From Candidatus Albibeggiatoa sp. nov. NOAA (GTDB taxonomy: Bacteria > Pseudomonadota > Gammaproteobacteria > Beggiatoales > Beggiatoaceae): a stretch of 64,000 nucleotides of DNA. The notes beneath the pieces are model-generated. The model searched no databases. It saw only the letters and a list, made by a program, of their open reading frames with translations, and was not told where the DNA came from. Made by a program: the position numbers and the translations under genes. The DNA lies in the NCBI GenBank assembly GCA_025800385.1, contig JAOXRS010000193.1, positions 1 through 64,000 on the forward strand, read 5' to 3'. Positions 53,957 through 63,248 of this stretch are shown here, one piece after another; the stretch's first letter is position 1, and the number at the start of each line of letters is the position of its first letter.

Positions 53957-56623
53957 TTAAAATTTAAAATCTTGGTGACCAGCCAATAATTTTTCCGCTT
54001 GATCTTTTGGTAGTGGCTTAGAAAAATAATAGCCCTGACCATACTCGCAATCTAAGCTGCGCAATTTTAACACATGTTCTAGTTCTTCAATGCCTTCTGC
54101 AATCACATTCATATTTAAGCTATGGGCTAAAGCAATAATGGTTTCGACAATCACCATATCGACTTCTCGCGTGCCCATGCTAATTACAAAGGATTTATCG
54201 ACTTTAAGTGTATCAGTTGGCATTTGAGTTAAATAAGCCAAAGAAGAATAACCTGTACCAAAATCATCGATACCCAGTTTCACCCCTAAATTTTTAAGCA
54301 TGGTCATCATGGCTGCACTGATTTTAAAATCATCCATAATTACACTTTCAGTAATTTCTAATTTTAGGCAAGGTGCAGGTAAACCTGTCCGATTTAAAGT
54401 ACTTTGAATACAATCGATTAAATGAGGTTGTGCAAACTGTTTAGCGGATAAATTAACACCCATCATCAAATCTTTATATGCTGGATATTTTTGTTGCCAT
54501 TCATGAGCTTGGCGGCAAGCTTCATTTAATACCCATTCACCTAAAGGTAATATTAAGCCCGTTTCTTCTGCAATTGGGATAAATATCCCCGGTGGTACAA
54601 TCCCCCGTCCTTCATGATCCCAACGTAATAATGCTTCAAATCCTGCAATTTTACCTGTTTTTAAGTCAACTAATGGCTGATAGTAAACTGGGAAAACCAC
54701 GTCATGCTCTATATTTTGAATAATATTTTCTTTATGCTGTATGACGGCTTGCCGTAAATCTCGCTCTAGCTCAAACTGCGCCACTGCGCTAGATTCCATA
54801 GCAGATTTAAATACTTCCACTCGTACATTAGGCGAAGTTTTAGCACGATACATTGCAGCATAAGCATCCCGTAATAGGTCGCGTTTTTCGTTGATATAAC
54901 TAAAAGCAATACCAATGCTAGCCGTAATAAAAATTTCTTGTCGTTCAACTAAGAAGGGTTGTTGCGTTGATTTTTGGATAGCTTCGGCTAAACGTCTTAC
55001 TTCTAAATCATGTGGGGGCAGCCTTAATAATAGGCCAAATTCATTGCCACCTACTCGAGAAAAAGTATAACGGCTACGCCTAACCTGTTGGTCTTCTAAA
55101 AGTGTAATAATACGCTGAGTGAGTTCAATCAGTAACAAATCACCCAACCGATGGCCTAATACAATATTGAGAATTTTGAATCGGTCAATATCCCATAATA
55201 TGACGGCTGCAACCAATTTTTTCTCATCTTTAAAGAAGCGATAGCTAAATAATTTATAGTAATAATTTTGTAAACGATGAAACTTACTAATTAAAAAGGC
55301 TCGATTCGGCAAACCTGTTAAAGTATCGTAGAGCGCATCATAAACCAACCTTGAGCTAATCACGCTGACACCAGAAATAAGAAAAGCCAACATAGGCGTA
55401 CTGACAGGAATCCAATAACCTTGGATAAACAGTATATAGCTGATGCCAATTAATGAAGTCAAACTGGCAATGAAAACCGTCGCAAGTTTAAAAGGTTGCT
55501 GTACCCACCAAGCTAATATCCCACCTAAAACAGCCCAAAATATAATCCAGACGATTTCAAAGCTATCATGCCAAAACGAGAATAAAGGCCTATAGCCCAA
55601 GGTCTGAGATATAAATAAATTCGCCTCATAGCTAGGTTCGACATTAGAATTATCTAAAGCAGCACTAATAATATGACTGATAATTTGAGCATGAATATAC
55701 ACACCGGGCATATGAAACTCATCATCAACTGCGCTAAACGGTGTGACAAAACCATCTTTAATGCTATGTGCAGTAGTACCAATTAGGACAATCTTATCTT
55801 GAACCCATTCTGGTTTTATATCACCTGCAAGCACTTCTGCTAATGTGACATGTCGTGCGACTTTTTGCCCCGTTCGATAACGCAGCAGAATTTGATAACC
55901 TCTTGCATCCACATTTTGATAAGCACCACTGGTTGTTTCTAAAGGCAACATACTAGCCCTGCCCATATCAAGTTGACTGGGATTATCAGCACTGCCCATC
56001 GGTAACACATGATGTTGATGCTCTAAATAATAGGAAAATAAGCGCAAAGCAAAAGAAGGGTAAACATGCTCATCAAAGTTAGCATATAACAGGTTACGTC
56101 GCACAATACCATCACCATCAACCACAAGATCATTGAAACCAATTTGCTCTTGAGCAACATAATCAGGTGCAGGAATAGACGGCGTACTGTCTTGGCCTAG
56201 TTTACGAATGACGACAATATTAGGTTGTTGTAGTTGTTCAACTAAGGATTGGTGTCCGGGTTCTTGGGGAAAGTCACGATAATTATCTAAACCAATCACA
56301 GCAGGCTTATGTTGTAATAGGTTTTCCAATGCATCCGCAATGACTTGATCTGGTAATGGCCAGCGTCTTTGCTGACGAATATCATCTTCAGTAATTTCTA
56401 CCACTAATAAACGCGGGTCTATTCCCTTGTCAGGTTGCTGTCGCATCATCCAGTCATATGCGGCCAGCTCCAAAGGCTCTAAAAAGCCAATTTGACGTGC
56501 GCCTAACAATGCCAATATAAAAATACTAATAGTGAATAGCGTAGAGCCTAATCCAATATTGACTTGTTTGCGGGATAAACGAGGTTTCAGTGTGTGCATA
56601 TTGAGCAGGAACTTGGCAATCAT
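53957..56623 (-). CDS. CHASE2-GGDEF(degenerate)-EAL signalling protein
   Basis: A c-di-GMP turnover protein of about 888 aa. An N-terminal membrane helix precedes a periplasmic CHASE2 sensor (about residues 35-350, with YDWMMR and VVEITEDDIR), three membrane helices, a GGDEF domain and an EAL domain. The cyclase signature reads GGNEF, so cyclase activity is doubtful. The EAL domain keeps FEALLRW, the ESVIMDD metal Glu/Asp and DDFGTGYSSL, so phosphodiesterase activity is likely. The start is uncertain: ATG at 56623 is chosen over a GTG at 56638. It stands upstream of the polysaccharide and secretion genes and could regulate surface life style. Confidence 0.9.
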   Translation of the reverse strand: MIAKFLLNMHTLKPRLSRKQVNIGLGSTLFTISIFILALLGARQIGFLEPLELAAYDWMMRQQPDKGIDPRLLVVEITEDDIRQQRRWPLPDQVIADALENLLQHKPAVIGLDNYRDFPQEPGHQSLVEQLQQPNIVVIRKLGQDSTPSIPAPDYVAQEQIGFNDLVVDGDGIVRRNLLYANFDEHVYPSFALRLFSYYLEHQHHVLPMGSADNPSQLDMGRASMLPLETTSGAYQNVDARGYQILLRYRTGQKVARHVTLAEVLAGDIKPEWVQDKIVLIGTTAHSIKDGFVTPFSAVDDEFHMPGVYIHAQIISHIISAALDNSNVEPSYEANLFISQTLGYRPLFSFWHDSFEIVWIIFWAVLGGILAWWVQQPFKLATVFIASLTSLIGISYILFIQGYWIPVSTPMLAFLISGVSVISSRLVYDALYDTLTGLPNRAFLISKFHRLQNYYYKLFSYRFFKDEKKLVAAVILWDIDRFKILNIVLGHRLGDLLLIELTQRIITLLEDQQVRRSRYTFSRVGGNEFGLLLRLPPHDLEVRRLAEAIQKSTQQPFLVERQEIFITASIGIAFSYINEKRDLLRDAYAAMYRAKTSPNVRVEVFKSAMESSAVAQFELERDLRQAVIQHKENIIQNIEHDVVFPVYYQPLVDLKTGKIAGFEALLRWDHEGRGIVPPGIFIPIAEETGLILPLGEWVLNEACRQAHEWQQKYPAYKDLMMGVNLSAKQFAQPHLIDCIQSTLNRTGLPAPCLKLEITESVIMDDFKISAAMMTMLKNLGVKLGIDDFGTGYSSLAYLTQMPTDTLKVDKSFVISMGTREVDMVIVETIIALAHSLNMNVIAEGIEELEHVLKLRSLDCEYGQGYYFSKPLPKDQAEKLLAGHQDFKF

Positions 56624-57035
56624 ATCACTTACAAACACTCAGATTTACATCTAAGCATACCATATAATAGTAGATTATGAAGCATTTAATATGCCTATAA
56701 AATAGGTACATAAACTAAGGAAAAAGGCCTGTTCTAATCAAAATACTATTGAAAATAAGCGTAATTTTTATATTTTATTCTGAAACTTACAGCGCAGATC
56801 ATCTTATATTTATTCAATCTGATATTCTCTATTAATTTAGAGTTGCATCAGCACTGTTTTCGGATATTGAAGATTGTAATTTATTATTATATAAACAAAT
56901 TTGACTAAGAGATTATAATCAGTGAAGAGAGCCAGTTAGATTGTATAATGAATGAAGTGAGAGGGTGAAAGTCTAAGAAGAAAGGATGGCAATATAGACA
57001 ACCCCAAAGTCATTTTTAGGATTGTCTGCACTGAG
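56624..57035. other. Intergenic region between the CHASE2-EAL gene and the ars operon
   Basis: About 400 AT-rich bases. It contains the hairpin at 56997-57026 and must hold the promoter of the leftward CHASE2-EAL gene, which I could not pinpoint. No RNA gene is recognised. Confidence 0.5.
56997..57026 (-). terminator. Hairpin after the ars operon
   Basis: On the minus strand GACAATCC (57026-57019) pairs with GGGTTGTC (57004-56997), eight pairs with one G-U, around a loop with AAAAA. It lies 10 bases after the last ars gene. No U-tract directly follows. Confidence 0.5.
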
Positions 57036-57302
57036 TTAGCAACAGTTTTCGTCTGTAGGGCAACAGCGAGATTTGAACCAAGACAAAATAGTTTTCTTAT
57101 CAGGTGTACCACCCGCATGTGCAATTTTGCCATCAACCACCACACCCGGTGTTGACATAATTCCATATGACATGATTTGTGCCATATCTTCAACTTTTTC
57201 TACATTTGCAGGAATTGCATTCTCTTGCAACACTTCATTAACCAATTTATAAGTTGTTTGACAATTTGCACATCCAGGGCCTAAAACTTTTACTTCAAAC
57301 AT
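57036..57302 (-). CDS. Small thioredoxin-like disulfide protein of the ars operon
   Basis: An 88-aa thioredoxin-fold protein of the small redox-active disulfide (TM0996/MTH895-like) type, with GCANC (Cys11, Cys14) as redox centre and a cis-Pro segment STPGVVVDGK. Members often accompany ArsP/YraQ-type permeases and arsenate reductases. The C-terminus carries two extra CC pairs (Cys80-81 and Cys87-88), unusual for the family, which could bind arsenite or another soft metal. It is 49 bases after arsC and is the last gene of the operon. Confidence 0.85.
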   Translation of the reverse strand: MFEVKVLGPGCANCQTTYKLVNEVLQENAIPANVEKVEDMAQIMSYGIMSTPGVVVDGKIAHAGGTPDKKTILSWFKSRCCPTDENCC

Positions 57303-57351
57303 TGTTGTTACTCCTTGTTAAATTATTTAATTGTTGTGTAAAAATAGGAAA

Positions 57352-57783
57352 TTAGCCTAACTCTTTAACCCATTCTGAAATTTTCGCTTTGATCGTATCG
57401 CGGATTTTACGGATTTCAACTAACTTTTCTTCCTCTGTACCTTCTAACGTGGAAGGATCAGGAAAACTCCAATGTAAGCGTTTTGTAACACCTGGGAAAA
57501 TAGGACAGCGTTCTGCACTGGTCTCATCACAAACTGTAATTACATAAGAAAATAAATCGCCTGATCTTATATAATCCATAACTGCATTGGTTTGTTTATG
57601 GGAAATATCAACGCCAGCCTCTTGCATCACTTTAACCACTAGAGGGTTCAATGTCCCCGGTTCAATGCCAGCACTACCAGCAATGTAATCATCACTGCAT
57701 AATTCGTTAAACCATGCTTCTGCCATCTGACTGCGAGCACTGTTGTGAATACATACAAATAAGACTCGTTTTTTACCTGCCAT
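57352..57783 (-). CDS. arsC: Arsenate reductase, thioredoxin-coupled (LMW phosphatase type)
   Basis: Reduces arsenate to arsenite. The CX5R phosphate-binding loop is intact (Cys11-IHNSA-Arg17), and the redox pair Cys85 and Cys93 (VCDETSAERCP) matches the three-Cys mechanism of the Bacillus-type enzyme. The length of 143 aa is normal. The product arsenite needs export, which fits the upstream permease gene, four bases away. The following thioredoxin-like protein may supply electrons. Confidence 0.94.
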   Translation of the reverse strand: MAGKKRVLFVCIHNSARSQMAEAWFNELCSDDYIAGSAGIEPGTLNPLVVKVMQEAGVDISHKQTNAVMDYIRSGDLFSYVITVCDETSAERCPIFPGVTKRLHWSFPDPSTLEGTEEEKLVEIRKIRDTIKAKISEWVKELG

Positions 57784-57786
57784 AAA

Positions 57787-58749
57787 CTACACTCCTATTA
57801 AGATGAAATTGAATAACCAGCCAACGATAATGATAGATATAGTTAAAATTGCGGTGAATAAAGCCAAGGCTTGCCATTGAATCACTTTGCGTAAAATCAC
57901 CAATTCAGGTAATGAAATCGCAGCAATACTCATCATAAACGCGAGGGTTGTTCCGATGGCCACACCTTTAGTTAACATTGCTTCGGCTAATGGAATCACG
58001 CCCACTGCATTTGAATATAACGGCACACCCAGAATGACAGCTAACGGTACGGTGAATAAGCTATTGTTGCCTGCTAAACTTTCTGCCCAAGATTGTGGGA
58101 AATAACCGTGAAATAACGCGCCAGCCCCAACACCTAAAACCACCCACTTCCAAATTCGTTTTACAATGGTTTTAACTTCACCCATCGCATAATAGTGGCG
58201 TGCGCTGTAAGAGTTATCTTGCTCTAACTGAGCTGTTTCACCCATTTGGATTTTCCACACATAAGATTCTACCCAACGTTCAGGTTTAAATTTTTCGATA
58301 ATGACACCGCCAACATAAGCCACGACTAACCCTGATAACACATAGAGCAAGGTAATTTTCCAGCCCACAATACCTAGCAATAATACAACTGCAATTTCGT
58401 TAATCATTGGGCTAGCGATTAAGAAAGAGAACGTCACACCCAAGGGAATACCTGCTTCTACAAACCCAATAAATAACGGTACGGACGAACAGGAACAGAA
58501 TGGTGTTACTGCACCCAAGGTAATGGCCAGTAAACGCGCCATCATTTTCGAGCGGCCGCGAACATAGTTTCTCACTGTCTCAGGTGAAACGAATGAGCGA
58601 AACCAGCCCATGAGATAAATCACTAACACCAACATGACAAAGATTTTGGCAATATCCATCACAAAAAAATGTAATGCGTGGGCTAAATGGGTTTCTGCAT
58701 CCAATCCAAATAATCCATAAACCACTGTATCGGCCAAATAAGTAAACAT
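57787..58749 (-). CDS. Permease of the YraQ/ArsP (UPF0718) family
   Basis: A 320-aa protein with about eight membrane helices. The FCSCSSVPLF motif in the first half and the second-half repeat with LYSNAVGVIPLAEAM are typical of this family, and the Cys pair may bind the substrate. ArsP members export organoarsenicals; others are thought to move arsenite or related species. Its position between arsR and arsC supports arsenic export. It starts one base after the arsR stop. Confidence 0.88.
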   Translation of the reverse strand: MFTYLADTVVYGLFGLDAETHLAHALHFFVMDIAKIFVMLVLVIYLMGWFRSFVSPETVRNYVRGRSKMMARLLAITLGAVTPFCSCSSVPLFIGFVEAGIPLGVTFSFLIASPMINEIAVVLLLGIVGWKITLLYVLSGLVVAYVGGVIIEKFKPERWVESYVWKIQMGETAQLEQDNSYSARHYYAMGEVKTIVKRIWKWVVLGVGAGALFHGYFPQSWAESLAGNNSLFTVPLAVILGVPLYSNAVGVIPLAEAMLTKGVAIGTTLAFMMSIAAISLPELVILRKVIQWQALALFTAILTISIIIVGWLFNFILIGV

Positions 58750-58750
58750 A

Positions 58751-59095
58751 TTAGTCTCCTATTCGTTGGCATTCAGGACGGTTGCACATCGTACCTAAAC
58801 GTTGATTATCTTGTTGAAATTGTGTTCTTGTTTGTAATTCTTCTACGATCAAATGGATCAATTTTTTTTCAAAGTCAGATAATGCTGGGTTTAAAGAGTA
58901 AAACATCCATTGGCCTTCTCGTCGTTGGGAAACAAGGCCGTTTAATTTCATACTGGATAAATGACGTGAGATTTTTGGTTGTGATAGCTCTAACGCATAG
59001 CTCAACTCACATACACACAATTCGGTATGCACATAAATCAACGCTAGACAACGTAAACGGGTCTCATCCGCCAGTATTTGAAAAAAATCTTTCAT
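58751..59095 (-). CDS. arsR: ArsR-family arsenic-responsive repressor
   Basis: A 114-aa winged-helix repressor. The arsenite-binding motif ELCVCEL (Cys27, Cys29) and the recognition helix LSQPKISRHLSSMK are clear. A C-terminal Cys pair (Cys104, Cys109 in MCNRPEC) is an extra possible metal ligand. It is first in the operon, so it should autoregulate arsR, the permease, arsC and the thioredoxin-like gene through the palindrome upstream. Confidence 0.94.
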   Translation of the reverse strand: MKDFFQILADETRLRCLALIYVHTELCVCELSYALELSQPKISRHLSSMKLNGLVSQRREGQWMFYSLNPALSDFEKKLIHLIVEELQTRTQFQQDNQRLGTMCNRPECQRIGD

Positions 59096-59121
59096 GGATA
59101 TGTTTTTATATTTATATATGG

Positions 59122-59159
59122 ATATACGTATATATTAATACAAAAAAAAGGCTTGTCAA
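59122..59159 (-). promoter_or_regulatory. ars operon promoter and probable ArsR operator
   Basis: On the minus strand TTGACA (59159-59154), 17 bases including eight T, then AATATA (59136-59131). A perfect 12-base palindrome ATATACGTATAT (59122-59133) overlaps the -10 box, as expected for ArsR binding. The arsR start is about 27 bases further on. Confidence 0.6.
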
Positions 59160-59239
59160 TACTTCTATAAAAATTCAGCATCGTGCAATGTAAATCAGAT
59201 TGCTAAAATACAGCCAACGATAACCATTCAGCCAATTCC

Positions 59240-59878
59240 ATGACTATAGCTCACATTTATTACACACAATTTAACCAGCCGCTATCACCTGACTTATTTA
59301 AGACTTATTTACATACACTGCCCACGGATTTACAACATAAAGTACAACGATTTGTACGTTGGCAAGATCAACATGCAAGTTTATTTGCCCGTCTGCTATT
59401 ACAGGAAGCATTGCAGCCTTATCAATTGACTTTGCAACAAATTCGCTATACTGAGTACCAAAGACCCTACATTTATCATTCACCTGATTTTAATGTGGCG
59501 CACTCGGGTGAATATGTTATCTGTGCAATCATGGAGCAAGGGCGTATAGGTATCGATATTGAAAAAATTCGACCAGTTGAGATGCAACACTTTACATCCA
59601 TTTTCTCTTCAAACCAGCAACAGGCATTGGCTCAAGCAGCAAATAAGTTAGACCTGTTTTTTAAATTTTGGACACAAAAAGAAAGTGCAATTAAAGCAGA
59701 TGGGCGAGGATTAAATATAGAGCTAGATACAATTGAATCTATTAATAATCAAGTGCAATTAGAGCACACTTGGTTTTTACATGAAATGACACATTTTTTA
59801 CCTGATTATGCTTGTCACTTAGCAACCGACCAGCAAGACATCAACGTTAAATTTCAACAAAAGTATTTTTATGAATAA
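59240..59878 (+). CDS. 4'-phosphopantetheinyl transferase, Sfp type
   Basis: Transfers phosphopantetheine from CoA to carrier proteins. Motifs: FNVAHSGEYVICA, GIDIEKIRP (Mg-binding Asp and Glu) and FFKFWTQKESAIKADGRGL. The length of 212 aa fits the Sfp/Gsp class rather than the short AcpS. Such enzymes usually serve non-ribosomal peptide or polyketide synthases, lysine synthesis, or in some bacteria fatty acid synthesis. No synthase is in the window; the type II thioesterase at 6.4 kb points the same way. The gene is divergent from the ars operon. Confidence 0.92.
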   Translation: MTIAHIYYTQFNQPLSPDLFKTYLHTLPTDLQHKVQRFVRWQDQHASLFARLLLQEALQPYQLTLQQIRYTEYQRPYIYHSPDFNVAHSGEYVICAIMEQGRIGIDIEKIRPVEMQHFTSIFSSNQQQALAQAANKLDLFFKFWTQKESAIKADGRGLNIELDTIESINNQVQLEHTWFLHEMTHFLPDYACHLATDQQDINVKFQQKYFYE

Positions 59879-59977
59879 ATAACGTTTATCATTTAGTGCT
59901 TTGCATCTTTGCACAAATTTATATAATAGATGGATAATTATTTTTATAAAAGATAACCATCATTAGGAGGACAACCC

Positions 59978-60451
59978 ATGACTCCCGCAATTAAAGCCGC
60001 TCAAAAAGCGAAAATTGAATATATCGTACATGAATATATTCATGATTCTAAAGTGGATTCTTATGGTGAAGAGGCTGCCCAAGCATTGGGAATTGATACT
60101 CACCAAGTATTTAAAACCCTTTTAGTTAGTGCACCAGAACTAAAAGACAAAGTAGCTGTAGGGATTGTGCCTGTTTGTGGGCAGCTAGATTTAAAAGCCA
60201 TTGCTCGACAACTCAAGGCTAAAAAAGTCGTGATGGCTAACCCGCAAGAGGCTGAAAAAATCACAGGTTATGTTGTGGGTGGAATCAGTCCATTAGGTCA
60301 GAAGAAGCGTTTACAAATGGTATTAGATGAAACAGCACTGAATTTTGACACGATTTATGTGAGTGCGGGTAAACGTGGTTTAGAGATCGAATTAAAACCC
60401 AGTGACTTAATTGCTTTGTGTCAAGCTGAAGTGAACAATATTCGAAAATAA
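59978..60451 (+). CDS. ybaK: Cys-tRNA(Pro) deacylase YbaK
   Basis: Hydrolyses mischarged Cys-tRNA-Pro. A 157-aa stand-alone YbaK/EbsC domain with GEEAAQALGI near the N-terminus, KALLV-like FKTLLVSAP, the catalytic Lys region and GYVVGGISPLGQKK, all matching E. coli YbaK (159 aa). AGGAGG lies eight bases before the ATG. Transcribed separately from the upstream transferase gene (99 bases apart). Confidence 0.94.
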   Translation: MTPAIKAAQKAKIEYIVHEYIHDSKVDSYGEEAAQALGIDTHQVFKTLLVSAPELKDKVAVGIVPVCGQLDLKAIARQLKAKKVVMANPQEAEKITGYVVGGISPLGQKKRLQMVLDETALNFDTIYVSAGKRGLEIELKPSDLIALCQAEVNNIRK

Positions 60452-60577
60452 CCAGCTATTAAGCAAGCGCGGCCTACAACTTTTATCTGAAAAATAGGCT
60501 TAAACTGACACATTCAATAGATAATACCAGTCAAACAAGATAAGATTTATCTATTAATATTCATTGGAGTGACTGTG

Positions 60578-61252
60578 ATGAAAGTCATATTAAAATTACT
60601 AACATTGCTCATGTTAAGCTTTAGTGTTTCTTTGACTCAAGCCGCTAGCAATATTTTAGATGAACAACTCAAAAGTACACGTATTATCCCTAAGTATGCT
60701 AGAGGTGGTTGTGAATACACTCAACTATCCAATAATTTTGTGCTATTGCCTTTAGCTCCTGAAAATGCAGGCATTACAACAACCCCACAGCCTAGCTTAT
60801 ACTGGTTTACTTCTGAAGATATTGGTGAAAGCTTGTTTACCGTCAAAATCACCAATATAGAAAATGAAAATGAAGACCCTGTTGAAGTAGTACTAGAAGA
60901 AGACAGTTTAGCGGCAGGCATTCATATTTTCTCATTGCAAGATCATGCAACAACATTGGCTGAAAATGTATTGTATGAATGGACAGTTTCATTGGTATGT
61001 GATCCATACAATCCATCTTCCAATCAAACCATTGGTGGTGTCATCAAATATCAAAAAGATACTGCTTTAGCTGAAGCGGTGAATTCAAGTGCAAAACAGA
61101 TGGCTAATTTATATCAACAGAAAAAAGTGGGTTGGTATGATGCAGTTCATGCTGTTTCTAACCAGATTACAACAGACCCATCATTACGCACAGTGCGCGC
61201 TAACTTAAGTAAACAAGAAAAATTAGATGCTATTGCAGCATTTGATAACTAA
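60578..61252 (+). CDS. Exported DUF928 protein
   Basis: The ATG at 60578 is chosen because TTGGAG lies eight bases upstream; a GTG at 60569 overlaps that site. The 224-aa product has a signal peptide (about residues 1-22, TQAAS). The body has the DUF928 pattern: an RGGCEYT start, LPLAPE, GITTTPQPSLYWF, then a strand series leading to YEWTVSLVCDP. DUF928 proteins are mainly known from cyanobacteria and some filamentous sulfur bacteria, and their function is unknown. The two Cys should form a disulfide in the periplasm. A strong stem follows the stop. Confidence 0.8.
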   Translation: MKVILKLLTLLMLSFSVSLTQAASNILDEQLKSTRIIPKYARGGCEYTQLSNNFVLLPLAPENAGITTTPQPSLYWFTSEDIGESLFTVKITNIENENEDPVEVVLEEDSLAAGIHIFSLQDHATTLAENVLYEWTVSLVCDPYNPSSNQTIGGVIKYQKDTALAEAVNSSAKQMANLYQQKKVGWYDAVHAVSNQITTDPSLRTVRANLSKQEKLDAIAAFDN

Positions 61253-61260
61253 TTAATTGA

Positions 61261-61296
61261 CAGGCTACTTAGATAAATATAGCTCTGGGTAGCCTG
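61261..61296 (+). terminator. Hairpin after the DUF928 gene
   Basis: Bases 61261-61273 pair with 61284-61296 over 13 positions (two G-U) around a 10-base loop, eight bases after the stop. The bases after it are AT-rich but not a T-run. Confidence 0.6.
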
Positions 61297-61653
61297 ATAT
61301 ATGTAATAAATTTCATAGAATTTTTATCTATAAATGTCCATAGCTTGTTCGCCCCCTTGAGTCATTATCTCGTCTTTTTCATGACTTCTAATTCCTCCCA
61401 TTCTTTTGCAAACCCACTACTATTTAAGTGCTATTTTATTAGACTGAGTAATTTTGACATTCTCTAAGCTGCCGTTCATTGTATGCTGTTATTTATAATC
61501 GCCTTTACCTAGATCGTTGATACTGGCTATAGCTAATATTTCACTTATTTTGAAAGAAAATTTTGTATATGTTATTTGATAAATTGACTTTTTTTATGAA
61601 TTAAATCCGTTTATAGTAAAGCTTCAAATAGCTCTTTCATAGAGGTGATACCA
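61297..61653. other. Spacer before the DUF4189 gene
   Basis: About 360 AT-rich bases. I see no gene and no clear promoter pair; AGAGG at 61641-61645 is the ribosome site for the next gene. Confidence 0.45.
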
Positions 61654-62043
61654 ATGTTGAAATCACTGTTTAAACGATCTGCGATTTATGCAACAAGCAC
61701 AGTATTATTACTTGCAAGCCAAGCCAGTTTTGCGGGCGATAAATACGGTGCAATTGCCTATTCATTGGAAGAAGGTGTATATGGTTATGCAGTTGATTAT
61801 GATAGCCGTGACGAAGCTGAAGATGTAGCATTAGATGAATGCGTCAAATTGCTAGAAAGTGATGAAACCGAATGTGTAGTTGAACTGTGGTTTAAAAATG
61901 CCTATGGCGTGTTAGCGGAAGGCGACAATGGTTTTGGTACAGGCTATGGCACTTACAGACAAGATGCACAATTGATGGCTTTAGAAAATTGTAAAAAATA
62001 CACCGAAAATTGTGATATTTCATTAACTATTGGTACTGAATAA
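61654..62043 (+). CDS. Exported DUF4189 protein
   Basis: The ATG at 61654 has AGAGG eight bases upstream; a GTG at 61645 is less likely. The 129-aa product has a signal peptide (to about residue 27, SFAGD). The mature part has the DUF4189 pattern: YGAIAYS start, YDSRDEAEDVALDEC and QLMALENCKKY, i.e. two similar halves each with a Cys in a helix. These four Cys may form two disulfides. Function is unknown. It is followed by a stable stem. Confidence 0.8.
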   Translation: MLKSLFKRSAIYATSTVLLLASQASFAGDKYGAIAYSLEEGVYGYAVDYDSRDEAEDVALDECVKLLESDETECVVELWFKNAYGVLAEGDNGFGTGYGTYRQDAQLMALENCKKYTENCDISLTIGTE

Positions 62044-62053
62044 TTTTCATATT

Positions 62054-62085
62054 GAGCCTGATGGTTTGCATTGACCATCGGGTTC
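62054..62085 (+). terminator. Hairpin after the DUF4189 gene
   Basis: Bases 62054-62065 pair with 62074-62085 over 12 positions (two G-U) around an 8-base loop, 10 bases after the stop. No T-run follows. Confidence 0.55.
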
Positions 62086-62113
62086 ACCCCTCCTTTACAA
62101 CGTTTAGAAACAC

Positions 62114-63031
62114 ATGTCAGATTTAACCCTTATTCTTGCTCCGATTTTTCTTATTATTATCTTTGGTTATATTTTAAAGCACCTGCAATTTTTAGAACCA
62201 CAAGTCTGGAATGGTTTTGAGAAACTGGTTTATTTTGTGAGTTTTCCCGCCTTATTGATACATAACTTATCGACTGCACAAATCAATCATGATGTTTTTT
62301 TTGAAATCGCGCTAACATTAATTGCAACCATTTTGTTCATGACTTTGGTGTTGGTGCTGGCCAGCTCATTATGGCGATCCGACCTAAAAGCGTTTACTTC
62401 GGTATTTCAAGGTGGTTTGCGTTTTAATAGTTATATTGGTTTAGCGATTGTAGCGATTTGGCTGCCTGATACAGGCGTAGCACTGGCTGCGATTGCGATG
62501 ATGAGCATGATTCCCTTGTTGAATGTGCTTTGCGTATTGATTTTAAAAGTATATGCAACCCATACCCCTGTTTGTTGGCGCGATGTGTCGACTGATTTGG
62601 TAAAAAATCCGTTGATTATTGGCTGTGTCATCGGCATCAGTTTAAATATTTTGCAAATACAATTACCCCAAGAATTACAACAAAGTTTTAAATTAGTCGG
62701 TCAAGCCACCTTGCCACTGGGATTATTAGCAGTTGGGGCAGCTTTAGAATTACATCATTTTTGGCGTAGCTTTCTTAATATTATCGTGTCCAGTGGGATT
62801 AAATTGGTCATTTTTCCGCTGATTGTATTGGGCATTCATGCTGTGGTGCAGTTTGAATGTCATGTTTATCAAATCGTTTTACTCTTTTCTGCTTTACCGA
62901 CAGCAACCTCTTCCTATATTTTGGCTAAACAATTGGGAGGCGATGCGGAATTAATGGCTAATATTATCAGCGCGCAAGTGGTGTTAAGTTTGTTTTCTCT
63001 GCCTTGGATTTTATGGCTGGCCAGTTGTTAA
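62114..63031 (+). CDS. AEC-family transporter
   Basis: A 305-aa membrane protein with about ten helices in two five-helix halves. Family features are the start APIFLIIIFGYILKHL, FVSFPALLIHNLS and a second half beginning KNPLIIGCVIGISLN with LPLGLLAVGAAL. Members transport auxin, malonate, malate or other carboxylates. The substrate here is not indicated by neighbours. The hairpin before it suggests a separate transcript from the DUF4189 gene. Confidence 0.88.
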   Translation: MSDLTLILAPIFLIIIFGYILKHLQFLEPQVWNGFEKLVYFVSFPALLIHNLSTAQINHDVFFEIALTLIATILFMTLVLVLASSLWRSDLKAFTSVFQGGLRFNSYIGLAIVAIWLPDTGVALAAIAMMSMIPLLNVLCVLILKVYATHTPVCWRDVSTDLVKNPLIIGCVIGISLNILQIQLPQELQQSFKLVGQATLPLGLLAVGAALELHHFWRSFLNIIVSSGIKLVIFPLIVLGIHAVVQFECHVYQIVLLFSALPTATSSYILAKQLGGDAELMANIISAQVVLSLFSLPWILWLASC

Positions 63032-63248
63032 GGACTTAAACATCTGATTTATCTTTAATCCATATAGCTGTCTTATTTTAAAGTGATGTAGGTCTAGCAG
63101 TCCTAGATTTAAAAAAATGATTGATATTTTAAGAATAAAAGGATTGCCAGTCCTAACATATAAACTAGAATTAACCACAGTATAAATCTATTGTTTACAA
63201 CTTCTCAGTCACATAAAATAAGCGCAGATTTTTATCAGGAATAAACTT

